Part shown: piece after piece, positions 1-8,209 of the stretch
Numbering within the stretch: the stretch's first letter is position 1
Layout: each line of letters opens with the position of its first letter
Assembly: GCA_009746045.1 (NCBI GenBank)
Contig: RPFO01000078.1
Span: forward strand, 231,382 to 295,381
Origin: Mesostigma viride
Lineage: Eukaryota; Streptophyta; Mesostigmatophyceae; Mesostigmatales; Mesostigmataceae
Reading direction: 5' to 3'
DNA: 64,000 nucleotides
Program-made: the position numbers and the translations under genes
The notes under the pieces: generated by a model
Database searches by the model: none
Told to the model about the DNA's origin: nothing
What the model saw: only the letters and a program-made list of their open reading frames with translations

Positions 1-716
1 AGCCATTCCTCCTGTCGCCGCAACCATTCTTCCGCCTCGCGCGTATCCTCTTCATCGTCGTCGTGTTCCCCTTCCGTCACCTCCACGTCTGGCCTCCCCA
101 CGTCGCGATCCTTCCGTGCTTGTCTGGACCCTCCGCCATCGGTAACGGACCCTTGTTGTTGTTCCCCCGTACCAGATGTGGAGTTTCTGGACCCTTCGTT
201 ACCGGTCACGGGCCCGTGTTGTTGACCGCCTCCACCGCCCTGTCCCTCTTCGGAGCCACCACCGCCTCCACCGCCCTGTCCCTCTTCGGAGCCACCACTG
301 CCTCCCCCGCCCTGTCCCTCTTCGGAGCCACCACCGCCTCCACCGCCATGTCCCTCTTCGGAGGTCCCTCTACCTAATGCGGCGGTCAATCCGGCGACTA
401 ACCCGGTGACTAACCCGGCGGCGCCCAAACCGGCCAGAGCGGGGTGTACGACCCTCATCGCGTCGGCCTCATCGATGTCATCCGCGGCGTCCGAAGATGC
501 GAGAGAGGGTGTCGAGGAGGCGGCGACCACCGGGTCTTCGCCCTCTTCTCTCTCCCCCTCGCCCCCCCTCGACACGCCCAGGCCCATCGACCGTCTCAAC
601 CATTTCCACAAGAGTAGAAGCTGGGGAAGATTGGAGCTATCCCCAAAGGGCGACAGTGACTCGTTTATCTTGTCAGTCACCAGCAACAGGAGCGCGTGTC
701 GTGCTTCGATGCTCAT
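1..716 (-). CDS. Partial gene: Gly-rich repeat protein running off the left edge
   Basis: An open frame begins at an ATG at 716 and runs leftward without a stop through the window edge, giving about 238 visible residues. Residues 1-45 contain a Leu-rich segment (HALLLLVTDKI). An acidic/Ser-rich linker follows, then a Gly/Ala/Leu hydrophobic stretch near residues 97-117 (LAGLGAAGLVTGLVAGL) that could be a membrane segment. After that come three to four copies of a GSEEGQGGGGGG-type unit and a strongly acidic tail (EHDDDEEDT). I do not recognise the family. The low-complexity, acidic make-up and the position beside BRO-like genes suggest a viral accessory or surface protein, but this is inference. 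The opposite-strand frames over the same bases are shadows created by the repeat. Confidence 0.6.
   Translation of the reverse strand, partial: MSIEARHALLLLVTDKINESLSPFGDSSNLPQLLLLWKWLRRSMGLGVSRGGEGEREEGEDPVVAASSTPSLASSDAADDIDEADAMRVVHPALAGLGAAGLVTGLVAGLTAALGRGTSEEGHGGGGGGGSEEGQGGGGSGGSEEGQGGGGGGGSEEGQGGGGGQQHGPVTGNEGSRNSTSGTGEQQQGSVTDGGGSRQARKDRDVGRPDVEVTEGEHDDDEEDTREAEEWLRRQEEW
225..364 (-). repeat. 36-bp in-frame tandem repeat
   Basis: Three full copies and one partial copy of a 36-base unit encode GSEEGQGGGGGG-type repeats on the minus strand. The unit is a multiple of three, so copy-number change would keep the frame. Copies differ by only a few bases. Confidence 0.8.
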
Positions 717-790
717 TTACATGTAGGAGGACAAAAGAATTGGATGGCCCGGGTTCTGTGCAAAGTTGTCCGGTCAGGTTTTGGACGACT

Positions 791-1713
791 TCAAGCGGCC
801 AACTTAATTCTGGCATCCCTGTTCCATGCCTGGTTCGACAGCATAAGGCGCTTGTTCTTGGCGGCGAACTCCGGTCCGCGGTACTCGCGCGCCTCCTCGT
901 AGTGACCCAGCTTCTTGAGACCCGGCGTCAGGGCCTCCACGATGTCCATGGCCACCCTCTCCGGGTCGCCCCCCTTCGACACCATGGACAGTGTCGCTGG
1001 TGGAAGAATTCGGTCAAGGAACACATCCCGTCCGTGAACGTGTCGCGGGTTGCCTGGCTCTTCTTCGTGAGCCCCTGGTCCCTCCTGTAGTCGGCGGTGT
1101 ACTCGTACCCCGTCGCCAGTTTGTTGGCGTTATTGTTAACGATGGCGTACAATCGAGCCGGGACGGGCTGGGAGCTGCTGTCCTTGATGGCGCGCATGTC
1201 CAGTTTCGTCTTCTCGCAGGCCTTGATGCGAGGGGCCTCTGTGACTTGCTGGCGGGGCAGAGGCGTGAACTCCTCGCCGGTCTTCTCGCGATACCTCTCG
1301 TGCAGGTCCTGGATGAGCCCCGGGTCCGCGTCCAGGTACTTCTCCAGCAGCACCGCCATGGAGTGGCGGAAGGTGGCGGCCTTCTTACCGGGCAAGAGCT
1401 GGATGATCTTGATGACACCTTGTCGGTCGGTGACGGGCGTGTCTCGCTGCCCTGGACCGGGGAATTTGAGGTGTACACAAACAGAGTAAACCTCTCGATG
1501 CTCCTCCCTTAACCGTGAAAAGGCGGTGTTGGCGTGAATGCCAGCATTTTTTGTGAGTGTACCATCCTCCTGGGTGAACAAAACATGTTTGATGACGTCG
1601 ATAACTGAAATCTTTCCATCCGGCGTCACGCGGATCTTGTTGGCAAAAGGATCCTGGTCGCCATCCGGAAGTGCATGGACAGGCTGTAAATACTGAACGA
1701 CAATTTGAGACAT
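791..1713 (-). CDS. BRO/KilA-like viral protein, copy 1, one frame break
   Basis: Start ATG is at 1713 (MSQIVVQYLQ). The core resembles a family common in algal giant viruses: DPFANKIRVTPDGKISVIDV, then GQRDTPVTDRQG, then QLLPGKKAATFR and EKYLDADPGL. It is paralogous along its whole length to the gene at 17244-18152. The first frame goes out of register near position 1010 after TFTDG. The second frame (from about 1024 to the stop at 791) continues the match to the paralogue, with the FAAKNKR ending matching FALANKNKR. One missing base in a short G run would explain the break. The fold is probably a BRO-N-like DNA-binding module, but that assignment rests on motif resemblance only. Expected length is about 306 residues. 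Confidence 0.7.
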
Positions 1714-1769
1714 GTTAAGCAAGTGTTCTTATGAATTGATACACAGAAATTAGAATACTCAAAATAAAC

Positions 1770-1925
1770 GCGAAGAGCTGGATGATCTTGATTACCCCTT
1801 GTCGATCCGTGACAGGTGTGTCTCGCCGCCTGGCTCAGGGAAATTTTCAGAGACCACGGGTGGTGGTCGCTTCCGAACGCATTTCTCGAGCCGTGAGAGG
1901 GATTCGGAAGCTTCCTTGACAGTGA
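1770..1925 (-). pseudogene. Relic of a third BRO/KilA-like copy
   Basis: Minus-strand translation in two frames recovers pieces of the same family: a segment like SRLEKCVRKRPPP..ENFPEPG, aligned with SRLREEHREV..LKFPGPG, followed by DTPVTDRQGVIKIIQL. The match stops abruptly on both sides. It sits between the stop of the F-box-like gene and the start of BRO copy 1, so it looks like the leftover of a tandem duplication. Confidence 0.6.
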
Positions 1926-1929
1926 AAAT

Positions 1930-3027
1930 TCACATTGGTGGGGTGTTCACGATGTCGTTTTGATACAAGTCGGATGCTATGTGCTCGTCAATTCGGGGCC
2001 CTCCCGGCCATTCCATACCGGCCGCGCGACGGACATCCCTGCGGTCCGCGGCCAGGTCGTGCATGGCGTTGAACATGTCGCGCCGAGTTTGTTCGTCCAT
2101 CGCCCGCAGTCCTCGAGTCCTGTCAATGACGTATTCCGGGTTTCCGTTAAAGGTACTGTCTAAAGTGAATTCCTGTCCTACCCCTCTGCTAAGATATCCC
2201 CCTCGATCCCATACCCGCTGAACGTCGCCGCGAGGTGGTCGAAAACGATGCGCGGGCTCTCTGCTGTTGTCCCGAGCCTCCACCTCGGCGGGGATCATTG
2301 CGGATAGTTCAGCCCTGTGACGCTTTTCGTCGGCATCATCCCGTCGCTTTCTTAGCTCGTGCCATCGTAAAGCGCGGTCGCCCGTGTTCGACAGCGGCGG
2401 GTGTAACGGGTCCTCCCCTTGTTCGCCCAGGAAAAGGGACAAAGTAACGTCGGGGCGGGTGAGATGGTGGTTGCCTGGATTCGGGGGAGGTTCACCGAGC
2501 ACACGACTGACGCGGTTAGCATAGGCGTGCCGTTTGGCTATATCGCGTTTTGCGTCCCACGTTTTGTGGAGGGCTTGGTTGTACGCCCTTGCGCTTTGAC
2601 GCACGAGGGTTGTGGCGGCTTCAAAATCGTGTGGATCGACATAAATACCGGTCATTTCGGCGGCGTCCGCCCTGTTTTGAGCAACCCTCTCCTCTCTCAG
2701 CGCTCGTTCGAACCTCGCATCGGCCTGACGCGGGGCGGCGTCCACTACCGCCCCCGCAGAATCTCTGCTCATTAGCGACAATTGCTTCAGTTCTGCCTTT
2801 GACGGATTCCTTTTCATGATGTACTCGCCAAGGATCCTTCTCTGCAACCCGCCCGGCAAGGACGTCAGTGAGGCCTCCCCTTCATCCGTGCCCACACCGA
2901 GGGTTTGCATCCTTTCGTTAAGTGCCTCTATATCCACGCCTTCGCTCTCTGTTTTCATGGCCACTCTGTGTCTTTTGACCACCTTCCTTTTTTCTGCGGA
3001 GAGCCTCTTTTTCGTGTTTGCACCCAT
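1930..3027 (-). CDS. F-box-like protein, viral type
   Basis: A clean 365-residue frame with ATG at 3027. The N-terminus is basic (KKRLSAEKRKVVKRHR). Residues about 55-85 carry an F-box-like pattern: LTSLPGGLQRRILGEYI followed by LKQLSLMSRDS. The rest is charged and partly helical, with an Arg/Ala-rich central region, and has no domain I recognise. In cellular and viral F-box proteins this short module recruits substrates to SCF ubiquitin ligases through Skp1. That role is known for the family, but here the module is only weakly supported. It is transcribed divergently from the SAP/IQ-type gene at 3158 across about 130 bases of AT-rich DNA, which probably contains both promoters. Confidence 0.6.
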   Translation of the reverse strand: MGANTKKRLSAEKRKVVKRHRVAMKTESEGVDIEALNERMQTLGVGTDEGEASLTSLPGGLQRRILGEYIMKRNPSKAELKQLSLMSRDSAGAVVDAAPRQADARFERALREERVAQNRADAAEMTGIYVDPHDFEAATTLVRQSARAYNQALHKTWDAKRDIAKRHAYANRVSRVLGEPPPNPGNHHLTRPDVTLSLFLGEQGEDPLHPPLSNTGDRALRWHELRKRRDDADEKRHRAELSAMIPAEVEARDNSREPAHRFRPPRGDVQRVWDRGGYLSRGVGQEFTLDSTFNGNPEYVIDRTRGLRAMDEQTRRDMFNAMHDLAADRRDVRRAAGMEWPGGPRIDEHIASDLYQNDIVNTPPM

Positions 3028-3157
3028 AGATTATCATCATAATAACAACCCAGATTATTAAAGTCTTGACAGACATTCCGCACCCCGAGCGCGTTCAGAG
3101 ACGGGTCGAAAAAAACTCACCCCCAGGTGTAATCCCACCCTACTACTAGAACCAACC

Positions 3158-4044
3158 ATGAAGGACTTCAGGCCCGCGGTCGGCGTTCCCGCCCTGCGTC
3201 TGGGAGTGGCGTCCTCGGGGGTCATACCCAAAAGGTACTACGGCGGACTAACGATCGCCAAGCTCCGAAAGATAGCCATCATGCAAGGGATCGTGCCCCT
3301 GCGGAACCTCACCAAGCGCCAGCTCGAGTGCTCCGTCTACGCCAATCAGTGCGCCATGCGGATCCAGCGGTGGGTCAGGCGCACCGTTCTCAGGAAGTGG
3401 AGGGCGCGCAAGTGTATAGCCCGGCGCCTGGCCCTCATCCCCCACAACAGAGAGGACCCCATCCTCATGGAGCCCCTGCCCCCCAAGGAGAGGGTATTCA
3501 AGTTCGTGCGGCCCAACCGCCAGGTCGTCGGGTTCGACGCCCTCAGCCTCGTGGACTACATCAACTCCTCCGGCAAGTTCGAGGACCCGGTCACCCGCAT
3601 CCCCTTCCACCCCGCGGACCTGTGGAGGCTGGACAAGCAAGTGCGCGACCTGGGATACCAGAGGCATTCCACGCTGCACCTCATGCAGCACCCAGAGCTC
3701 GTCAAGGCGATGAGGGAGCACGAGTCGCTCGTGTGCGGCCTCGAGCGGATCGCCACCGACGTCGTCGAGATGATGGTGGAAATCGGGGGGGAAGACGGGG
3801 AGGTCGTGTCGCCCGACATCATCAACATCGTCAACATGGACTACCTTCCGCAATGGCACGTGTACTTCGCCCACCTGGTCATACTCGACCACCACGCGGC
3901 CTCGGTCATGCTCGACGACCACAGGCAGAAGGTGGAGGCCGCCATCCGCGCGTGCGGGAATGGCAGGAGGGGAAGAGGCGCGTGCTGCAGTACGTGCTGA
4001 CCGCCCTGAGCCTCCACCGCGTATACCCGGCCCTCGCGTCGTGA
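3158..4044 (+). CDS. SAP/IQ-type conserved giant-virus protein, frame break near C-terminus
   Basis: Starts at ATG 3158. Residues 28-60 (GGLTIAKLRKIAIMQGI ... LTKRQLE) resemble a SAP-like helix pair. Residues 68-90 form an IQ-like basic helix (AMRIQRWVRRTVLRKWRARK). Residues about 97-150 contain the pattern REDPILMEPL ... VDYINSSGKFEDPVTRIPF ... DLWRLD, which recurs in many algal nucleocytoviruses in proteins of unknown function. The main frame ends at 4000 in an implausible Cys/Arg-rich tail. From about 3950 another frame reads EWQEGKRRVLQYVLTALSLH and stops at 4044. A single missing base around 3950 would join them. Function unknown; the DP-x-TR-x-PF segment resembles RING/U-box-like folds, but I see no zinc ligands. 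Confidence 0.65.
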
Positions 4045-4048
4045 CCAG

Positions 4049-5098
4049 TTAAGCCGAGTAAGAGAAACCGTACCACCTGATGCGATAGGGGTTCAGGTCT
4101 GCGGGGTCGTTCTCGCCCGCCACGGTGCCAGCAGGCACCTCCAGCCCTATGAACCCGCTGTTTGTGCCCGCGACCGCCGTCTTGTCCAGCGTGAGGGTGT
4201 ACGTGGTGCCGCTCCCGTCCACCGGCGAGATGCCCGTCACGGGGACGCTCGCGGGCGCCTCTCCCAGTCTCAGGAACTTGGCCACGAACCCGCTATCCTG
4301 GAAGCCGGCGACCGAGCGGGTCCACGTGACCACCATCTTGAAGACGTTCTTGAGGCCGTTGCCCACGGGATCGACGGGCGCGCCGTTAGAGTCCTGAAAG
4401 GACAAGTACATCTGCAAAGGCTCCTGGAAAGTGTAGGATAGCGTGTTGTTGTGGGCGGCCGATGGTCTCTCGTTGGCATCCAGGGCCGCACCCTCCTCGA
4501 TGTAGACGTTCAACTGCCCCACAGGCACCATCAGGCGTGCCGGGCTGTAATTGAATTCCAAACGATAATTCCTGGCATCCAAAGCCGTAAAGGCGCCCTT
4601 TGAAGCAAACAGGCCATCCATGAGCGCTTGGTAGTCGTAGTCCCACTGCTTTGTGGGGTCGGGGTCCGCCACCCGGAACTTTATGGCGTCCGCAGTGAAC
4701 CCCGTCACGTCGCGCGGGAAGCTCACGTCCACCTTCAGAAGCATGTCCCAGGCGGTGTCCGGCTCCCGCCTGGATATGGTGATGGTCGGGTAGTACGGCG
4801 TCGGCTGCGTGAACCGCAGGTTCCACTGGGTGTCCGCGTTCGTGTTGTCCTCCCCCACCGTCGTCAGAGAGCCGGCCGGGAGGAAAAGCTTGATCATGCC
4901 CTCCTTCACGGTGGCGGGAATCGCGCCCCTGGCCATGAACAGGTCGTAGACGCTGGCCGTGACGGGCACGGCGGACTGAACAGTCAGCGGGATGTTCTCG
5001 GCGGTCACCTCGTCCGTGAACGTGGCTTGAAACAGCTGGGGCAAGACGCCCGATACGTCGCGGGAAAACGTGACGCGCACCGTGATCGTGTCGGTCAT
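4049..5098 (-). CDS. Ig-like repeat surface or fibre protein
   Basis: A clean 349-residue frame from ATG 5098. It contains three bacterial-Ig-like (Big_12-type) repeats, each opening with a strand like TVRVTFSRDVSGV or VSFPRDVTGFTADAIKF and closing near a [DN]AN motif such as NTNADT or ALDANERP. The third begins near VTWTRSVAGFQDSGF. The architecture and many phrases are the same as in the first 540 residues of the neighbouring 1,012-residue protein, so the two are tandem paralogues. No signal peptide is visible. Such domains are common in virion fibres and adhesins. A role as a virion surface protein is inferred from the fold and from the adjacent fibre genes. Confidence 0.7.
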   Translation of the reverse strand: MTDTITVRVTFSRDVSGVLPQLFQATFTDEVTAENIPLTVQSAVPVTASVYDLFMARGAIPATVKEGMIKLFLPAGSLTTVGEDNTNADTQWNLRFTQPTPYYPTITISRREPDTAWDMLLKVDVSFPRDVTGFTADAIKFRVADPDPTKQWDYDYQALMDGLFASKGAFTALDARNYRLEFNYSPARLMVPVGQLNVYIEEGAALDANERPSAAHNNTLSYTFQEPLQMYLSFQDSNGAPVDPVGNGLKNVFKMVVTWTRSVAGFQDSGFVAKFLRLGEAPASVPVTGISPVDGSGTTYTLTLDKTAVAGTNSGFIGLEVPAGTVAGENDPADLNPYRIRWYGFSYSA

Positions 5099-5139
5099 TC
5101 TTACAACTTCTTACAACGTGGCGGGGATATTTTTTTGCT

Positions 5140-8100
5140 CTACAGGAGCGCGGCCCACTTGGTCATGAGGTAGGAGTGGACCTCGCTGACCTGTTCGTCC
5201 AAGAGAGCGCTGTTATAAAAGACGACCTCGCCATAATCGATATATCCGCGGTTGATGGGGGTCGAGAGGTTTCCATTTATAGTCACAAGGGCACTGGTGA
5301 CGTTGACGGTCGTCGAGGAGTTCGAGCCCATCAGAACGGCATTTTTCCAAATCTCTCTCTTTCCACGAAGTACTCTCTCTCCAATCACGTAGAAAGTGGT
5401 CCAGGGTTCGCCATTTGTAAATATAGGGATGGATGAAGGTCCCTCAAGCGGAAGGGTAGGCGATATTGTTCTATGAGAGGTGGCAACTCCTGTGGATGTG
5501 CCGTCTCTTCCCACCCACATCACACGATGATTGGTCCGAAACGCACCTTTTTTGGCTACGTAGAAAAGAGTGAATTCCATAACCGTAAAACGCTTGACAT
5601 CCAATACCAGACTATTTGCGTCGGTAAATGACGCAAATCCAGGCGTACCAATAACAACCGAGGGTCTCCACGAATCGGATGGAGCCGAAAACGTGCTTCG
5701 TTCCGGGGACTTGCTGACAACGCGACGTATCGGATTGGCGTTGCCCGATGCATCAGTAGTTTCTGCGACATCCTGATACAGCGTGGTCGTGTCAGAAAAG
5801 TCCACCCAGGCGTCGGGGATGGCATTGTCTACAAGGGAATTCCATTTTGCCATTAAGAGAGTGTTAACGTTTTGTATCTGATCATCGGAGAGTGCTCTAT
5901 TGAAGTATATGATCTCCCCATAGTCGCAATACCCCTCCCTCGGAGTGGAAGATTCCAGTCCAAAGCTGTTTATATACACTTGCGCGGTAGACGAAACCTT
6001 CACGCTCCCGCTTGTATCCACCTCGAGTAACGTTCCATCTCTCCACACGGTCTTTGCACTTCCCTGAAACCTTTCGGATATCAAATAAAACTTTGACCAC
6101 GGGCCGCCGGAACGGAAAATGCCCAGAGGGGCGTTAGTGAGTCCAGACTTGAATGAAGCATTTAATATGGAATCTGCCAAGTGGTTTATATAAGACTCGT
6201 CAAGAACGCTGCTACCGACCCAGAAGAGACGCTGGTAGGGCTTGAACCCTCCTTTCTTTGCGACATAGAAAAGAGTATACTCCCCGGCGGCAATACTTTC
6301 AGTCATAACCATCTTATTTAAGTCCGTAAATGAAGCATAAACACCTTGTAGGCCATACGTGAGCACTCGGAGACGAGGTTTGTAAGAAGAAGACGCGACA
6401 AACCGATATTGAGTGAGTGTTTTGCTCTTGACGGTCACGATCTGCTGTCCGTCTGCTGTCACCGGGACGGACCCCTCATCATCTTGGTAAAGCGTTCCCA
6501 GGTCCGAGAAATCGACCCATATATGGGGGTCAAGGAATGGAGATTCCACATTCACAAACAAATGGTATCGGACTAAATACGCGTTAGACACGGTGGGGGC
6601 CACTGCGTCAAACACGGTCTCTTTGTAAACCTCTAGGCCAATGAACCCGTCGTCCCCCCCCACCTCTGTCTTGTCGACAAGTAGCGTGTATGTCGCCCCA
6701 GACGACGAAGCGGGCGTCACCTTTGTGACCGGCACCGTGACGGGTTCGACGCCGGCTCGGACGTACTTCACCTGGAAACCGCTCGTCTGGAAGTCGCTCA
6801 CGGCTCTATTCCAAGTCACCACCATCTGAAACCAGTTCTGCAGCCCATTGCCCGTCGGATCCAGCGCCCGTCCCACCACGTCCTGGAACGATAGCGAAAA
6901 CCGAAGCGGCTCAGGGTACTCGATCGTGGTGTTGTTCGCGGAACTCGCCTTGTCGTTTGCGTCCGTCGCCGCGCCCTCTTCCACGGCCACGTTCAGCGAG
7001 CCCTTCGGCACCTCCGTCGTGTCCAGGTCGAACTCCAGGCAGAACTCTCTGGCCTTTCTCTGCGAGTACGTCTCCCGCCAGCCGTACACCAGCGTGTTCG
7101 AGTCCGAGACGGCCGTCCCCGCGATCACCCGCGCGTCCGTGTACCATATCGACCACCCCGCGACGCCCTGAGACAGTCGCAGCTGTCCGTATCCCATATA
7201 ACTGTCGTTGGACGAGCCGATCAGCGCACCGTCCTTGTACACCTTGAAGGCGGACCCCTCGTTCGTTACGGCAAGGTGAAAGGGCGCAGAGTCGACCGTC
7301 GCGGTCGTCGTGAAGGCGTTGTTGCCGTCATAGAAACGCAAGTGGCCGTCGTTCGTCACCTTCACGTCCGCGTACCCGTACTCTATCAGGTCCTTGTCCC
7401 CCCCGGTGGAAGTGGACAGGTCCTGCTGGGGGATCACGAGCACCGACAGCGTGAATGTGCCGTACGGGAGGCCGCTCGTCACCGGGCTCGCCCCCTCGCC
7501 CACCTTTATGACACCGTCCGCCACCACCAAAGGGTCCCCGCCTCCCGTGAAGGACTTTGCGGGCGTCCCCACGGTGCTCTCCGCGGACTCGGTGAACTCC
7601 CAGCGGTACGTGTCCGCCCCGCTGGAGAGCATGGACAGCGGCACCAGCGAGTCGCCCAGGGGGCCCGCGAACACCCCGGTGAACAGCCCCCTCGTCAGGC
7701 ACGGGCATTCGTCCCCCAGCTCGAACTTCCACCCCTTGGCGGATTCCGGGGCCTGCTGTCGGATCTTGATGCTGTCGGACGCGAATCCCGTGACGTCGCG
7801 CGGGAATGTGATGTCCGCTTTCATGTACTTCACCGCGCCCTGGTCCGGCGCGCGGGTGGACACCTGGATGGACGGCTGGTAGGGCGTCGCTTGGAGGAAG
7901 TCCACCGTCACCCATGTGTCCGCGTTCGTGTCTCCTGCGGCGTCGAGGACACCTGCGGGGAGGTACAGTGTGATTGTACCGGCCGCGACGGTCGCGCTCA
8001 CGCCGCTCTTGTCGATCGTTATGTCGTAGACGCTCGCGGAGACCGGAGCGATGCTCACAACGGGCAAATGCGCGATGTAAGATGTGGTCCTGCTTGTCAA

Positions 8101-8178
8101 GGTCGCTCGAAACAGGTCGGCAGTCACGCCTGATACGTCTCGTGAAAGCGTCACGCGTATGGTAAGAGTGTTGGACAT
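5140..8178 (-). CDS. Large fibre-like protein with Ig-like and three LamG-like domains
   Basis: An unbroken 1,012-residue frame from ATG 8178. Residues 1-85 and 95-140 are Ig-like repeats (LSRDVSGVTADLFRATL; ITFPRDVTGFASDSIKI). Residues about 205-370 resemble a LamG/concanavalin-like sandwich. About 430-535 is another Ig-like unit (VVTWNRAVSDFQTSGFQVKY). Residues 555-770 and 785-1012 are two related LamG-like domains, each opening with WVDFSD..TLYQD and ending with YGEIIYFNRALSDDQI or YGEVVFYNSALLDEQV, the latter followed by a KW near the end. These C-terminal domains are typical of carbohydrate-binding modules on phage and giant-virus fibres. Binding to the algal surface is an inference. The upstream gap to the 1,900-residue protein gene is only about 30 bases, suggesting compact viral gene packing. 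Confidence 0.75.
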   Translation of the reverse strand: MSNTLTIRVTLSRDVSGVTADLFRATLTSRTTSYIAHLPVVSIAPVSASVYDITIDKSGVSATVAAGTITLYLPAGVLDAAGDTNADTWVTVDFLQATPYQPSIQVSTRAPDQGAVKYMKADITFPRDVTGFASDSIKIRQQAPESAKGWKFELGDECPCLTRGLFTGVFAGPLGDSLVPLSMLSSGADTYRWEFTESAESTVGTPAKSFTGGGDPLVVADGVIKVGEGASPVTSGLPYGTFTLSVLVIPQQDLSTSTGGDKDLIEYGYADVKVTNDGHLRFYDGNNAFTTTATVDSAPFHLAVTNEGSAFKVYKDGALIGSSNDSYMGYGQLRLSQGVAGWSIWYTDARVIAGTAVSDSNTLVYGWRETYSQRKAREFCLEFDLDTTEVPKGSLNVAVEEGAATDANDKASSANNTTIEYPEPLRFSLSFQDVVGRALDPTGNGLQNWFQMVVTWNRAVSDFQTSGFQVKYVRAGVEPVTVPVTKVTPASSSGATYTLLVDKTEVGGDDGFIGLEVYKETVFDAVAPTVSNAYLVRYHLFVNVESPFLDPHIWVDFSDLGTLYQDDEGSVPVTADGQQIVTVKSKTLTQYRFVASSSYKPRLRVLTYGLQGVYASFTDLNKMVMTESIAAGEYTLFYVAKKGGFKPYQRLFWVGSSVLDESYINHLADSILNASFKSGLTNAPLGIFRSGGPWSKFYLISERFQGSAKTVWRDGTLLEVDTSGSVKVSSTAQVYINSFGLESSTPREGYCDYGEIIYFNRALSDDQIQNVNTLLMAKWNSLVDNAIPDAWVDFSDTTTLYQDVAETTDASGNANPIRRVVSKSPERSTFSAPSDSWRPSVVIGTPGFASFTDANSLVLDVKRFTVMEFTLFYVAKKGAFRTNHRVMWVGRDGTSTGVATSHRTISPTLPLEGPSSIPIFTNGEPWTTFYVIGERVLRGKREIWKNAVLMGSNSSTTVNVTSALVTINGNLSTPINRGYIDYGEVVFYNSALLDEQVSEVHSYLMTKWAALL

Positions 8179-8209
8179 GGTACAGATGCCTCCTGTATAG
8201 GTAAGATGT

